DNA from: Endozoicomonas sp965261315
Lineage (GTDB): Bacteria > Pseudomonadota > Gammaproteobacteria > Pseudomonadales > Endozoicomonadaceae
DNA length: 64,000 nucleotides
Direction of reading: 5' to 3'
Assembly (NCBI GenBank): GCA_965261315.1
Contig: CBDHDM010000124.1
Span: 62,001 to 126,000 of the forward strand
Shown: positions 61,907 to 64,000 of the stretch, piece by piece
Position numbering within the stretch: the stretch's first letter is position 1
Layout of the letters: each line of letters opens with the position of its first letter
The notes under the pieces: model-generated
Seen by the model: only the letters and a program-made list of their open reading frames with translations
Told to the model about the DNA's origin: nothing
Database searches by the model: none
Translations under genes and position numbers: made by a program

Positions 61907-63988
61907 GACAGACTCAGGCTCACTCCGTTTCTGGTCTGGGCCTGATGACAATTTCAACGCTATACGTTTTGAATCCATGCCGATCTTGCCAACCTCATCC
62001 TTCAAATAGTCATACCTGGCCTGTTGCAGGATTCCTATCTGCTCCGGTGTTCTGGGCCAGTTTTCCAACAGCCACTTTTCCGCTTTCTGAACCCTCTGCT
62101 CCGGTGATTGTTCACCCACTTCAGGAATTTTCTGTTGCTGTGTCGCCAGATACATCTGTTCCAGTAGCTGTGCACGCGCTCTGGTTGGTACTGGAGCGGG
62201 TATTTCGGAAGCGCTACTATTCTCAACAGAACTGGTAGCGGAGTAGAGTTCCTGCAAGGCCTCTTCAAGCTCATAGCGGGAAAGTTCTGGCCAGTCTTTG
62301 GATTCCGAAACCCCAACATCAACCAGAACTTTTAGTTCAGGTCTCTGAACCAGAGCCTTTTGGAGGTTTTTCAGGTTTGTATATGCAGCTTGAGTAAGGA
62401 CTGTTTTACCCGCTTCGTGACGAAGTAAAGGCTTAAGGGAATCACCTGTCACATAAGAGAGATAAGCAAAGGGTTCTTTAGCAATTGCCACAAAACGCTG
62501 GTCGATAGCTTGATAAACCTGCCCGGGTAACGCTGGCAATAATGCAGTGACTGGTTCTGTTTGTTTAGCGGGTTTTGTTTTGAACCCGATCGTAGCTTTT
62601 CCAGTTTTATCCGTCAGCAGAGCTATTAGCAAATCACCAGAAGCTGAAGATGGCCGACTGCTTTTGAGTTTTTTATACTGCCAACCGGTGATGGCAAACT
62701 GACCACGATGACTTTGGCTGTCATAGTTCAAATTAAAACGGGAACCTTCCATATTGTAACCAGCCAGAACAGAGTAGCGCTTCAGAGGACCGGCTAACCG
62801 GGCATCTTTCAGATTAAGAGTAAAGCGATTGCCAGAGGGGTTGTTGGTCTCAGACAGCCTCCCTTTCAGCTGCAGGTCACCCACATCTTTCAAGTAAGCT
62901 GTAGCCCGATACTGCCAGCGACTTTTTGAACCATCACTACCTGCAACCACACGGCCGTCAATACGTTCAAACAACCAGGGCAAGGAGCCAGTCTCAATTT
63001 CAAGACGACTGTCTTTAAGTGAAAGAGATGTAAGGGAAAAAGGTAAAACGTTGTTTAACTCATTAATGGAAAGCGCTGCGTTCTTTCCATGAGCACCTGC
63101 AAACTTGAGATCAGCTCCCGATAAAGACAATACTGCTGAAGACTGAGCGCTATCACGAGCGTTAAATTGAAAGTCATCCAATTGCCAGTGTTGCCAGACG
63201 ATAGAAGAGCCTTCCAATAAGAGCGCCCCATTTTGCCCATCAGCACTACCTTTCAAAACCAGACCGCGCTGTTTGTCCCATATAAGAGACAGCTGGGCAT
63301 TCATTTCTCCGGATATCGCTTCGAAAAGGCTGCCATTTGTTAAAAGCGTGTTTTCAGAAGGCGAAACATCTACCACAGGGATAATAGAAATGAGGTCTGC
63401 CAGCGGGAGTGCGTTCAGGTTCAGTTCACCCACCAGTAATCCCTGGCGGGTTTCATAAGTACCTGAATAATCCCATGCGTCACCAGACACATGAACATCA
63501 AGCTTATTGTCGCCTGCAACGTTCAGTGTTAACTGCTCAAAAGAAAACGCGTTATCAATACCGGTGGTAGAAAGATTGCCACCTTTGATGGACAGTTCCT
63601 GAAACCAATCCGGCAGAGGAAAAGTCATCAGGTCAGGATCCAGGATTATATTGGCACTAACCAGCTCAACGGCACTGAGTGATTCAGCTTCCTCACCAAG
63701 CCAGGGCTCCCACCAGTGACGATAAATCAGCATAAAGCTCAATTGCTCTGAGCTGATCTGAATGCCGTTTTCTTTAAACTGAATATCATCGACAGAGAGT
63801 CGACGCTGCCATGGATCAAAAGAGATGCTCTTATCAACAAAGGTCAGCCCGGTCTGTCTGTTCAGACTCGCCAGCACTCGATCAGAAACCTGGGAAAACC
63901 AGAGCCATCCGGCAAAACAAAGAGCCCCAAGCAACAGATACACCATCAGAGCAACGGGATTAAGCAGCAGGCTCCTTTTGGTCGGCAT
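61892..63988 (-). CDS. DUF748/AsmA-like large membrane-anchored protein
   Basis: A 698-residue protein with one N-terminal transmembrane helix (NPVALMVYLLLGALCFAGWLWF) and a long periplasmic repeat-rich beta structure, the AsmA-like/DUF748 type now thought to form lipid-transfer bridges between the membranes. Landmarks are GLTFVDKSISFDPWQRRLSVDDIQ and the C-terminal Arg/Glu-rich helices (RARAQLLEQMYLATQQQK). It begins near the window edge with a plausible ATG at 63988 ('gaagag' upstream), but an upstream start beyond the edge cannot be excluded. The family-level assignment is firm, the role is not. Confidence 0.75.
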   Translation of the reverse strand: MPTKRSLLLNPVALMVYLLLGALCFAGWLWFSQVSDRVLASLNRQTGLTFVDKSISFDPWQRRLSVDDIQFKENGIQISSEQLSFMLIYRHWWEPWLGEEAESLSAVELVSANIILDPDLMTFPLPDWFQELSIKGGNLSTTGIDNAFSFEQLTLNVAGDNKLDVHVSGDAWDYSGTYETRQGLLVGELNLNALPLADLISIIPVVDVSPSENTLLTNGSLFEAISGEMNAQLSLIWDKQRGLVLKGSADGQNGALLLEGSSIVWQHWQLDDFQFNARDSAQSSAVLSLSGADLKFAGAHGKNAALSINELNNVLPFSLTSLSLKDSRLEIETGSLPWLFERIDGRVVAGSDGSKSRWQYRATAYLKDVGDLQLKGRLSETNNPSGNRFTLNLKDARLAGPLKRYSVLAGYNMEGSRFNLNYDSQSHRGQFAITGWQYKKLKSSRPSSASGDLLIALLTDKTGKATIGFKTKPAKQTEPVTALLPALPGQVYQAIDQRFVAIAKEPFAYLSYVTGDSLKPLLRHEAGKTVLTQAAYTNLKNLQKALVQRPELKVLVDVGVSESKDWPELSRYELEEALQELYSATSSVENSSASEIPAPVPTRARAQLLEQMYLATQQQKIPEVGEQSPEQRVQKAEKWLLENWPRTPEQIGILQQARYDYLKDEVGKIGMDSKRIALKLSSGPDQKRSEPESVLILR

Positions 63989-64000
63989 GGTCAACTCTTC

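Noticed and set aside
1..64000. CRISPR array, rRNA operon or complete prophage
   Set aside because: No regularly spaced repeats of CRISPR type, no rRNA landmarks and no cluster of phage genes were seen in the window.

Overview
The window looks like a gammaproteobacterial chromosome, most likely a marine, host-associated member of the Oceanospirillales (an Endozoicomonas-like organism is my best guess; this is inferred from gene content, not from a marker-gene comparison). Most of it is a conserved backbone. Its gene order resembles, as I remember it, the Pseudomonas blocks purC-bamC-dapA-bcp-perM-tusA-bepA-nadA, queC-queE-cpoB-pal-tolBARQ-ruvBAC-yebC-aspS-fmdB, and csp-slyX-HIT-proS-acyP-yihY-arsC-DUF2069.

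Layout. 1-4.9 kb is an accessory islet next to a tRNA array. It holds insertion-sequence remnants (IS256 carrying a small MITE-like insert, an IS66 fragment and the 3' end of a group II intron), a RelE/HigA-type toxin-antitoxin remnant, and a 733-residue surface protein with a heparin-lyase-like domain. A ~250-bp direct repeat bounds the islet, and the right copy abuts tRNA-Asp. 4.87-5.62 kb is a (Val-Asp)x3 tRNA array. 6.1-20.6 kb is housekeeping: rdgC, cnoX, purC, bamC, dapA, bcp, perM, tusA, bepA, nadA, tRNA-Lys, queC, queE, cpoB and pal. 21.1-24.4 kb is tolBARQ. 24.65-32.85 kb is an AT-rich insert between tolQ and ruvB, with a hybrid histidine kinase and a 1455-residue protein that carries a protein-kinase-like arrangement of motifs; ybgC, normally here, is missing. 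33.4-39.8 kb is ruvB, an inverted rarD, ruvA, ruvC, yebC, aspS and a FmdB zinc ribbon.

40.0-45.3 kb is accessory: a type III secretion SycD/LcrH-like chaperone with its probable coiled-coil substrate, an intact OprD-like barrel, a heavily frameshifted OprD-like porin and an HU-type protein. 46-51 kb returns to backbone (cold-shock/membrane fusion, slyX, HIT, proS, lytic transglycosylase, acyP, TlpA-like thioredoxin), followed by a purT remnant reduced by in-frame deletions and by yihY. 52.9-59.7 kb is a decaying reductive-dehalogenase locus: a Tat-signal fragment, a LysR regulator, a NosR/RdhC-like membrane flavoprotein, rdhA, rdhB and a response regulator beside a truncated kinase. 59.7-64 kb holds a DUF4136 lipoprotein, an arrestin-like membrane protein, arsC, a DUF2069 protein and a large DUF748/AsmA-like protein.

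How the genes work together. The tol-pal-cpoB and bamC/bepA genes maintain the outer membrane. queC and queE belong to queuosine synthesis. ruvABC and rdgC act in recombination, and aspS, proS and the tRNAs in translation. The accessory proteins suggest contact with a eukaryotic host: a glycosaminoglycan-lyase-like surface protein, a T3SS chaperone/substrate pair and a kinase-like large protein. Several genes (perM, bepA, the 43.4-44.7 kb porin, rdhC and rdhA) carry single-base indels. Some of these may be sequencing or assembly errors, but the TGG-to-TAG change in rdhC and the multi-kilobase pattern of decay suggest real gene loss too.
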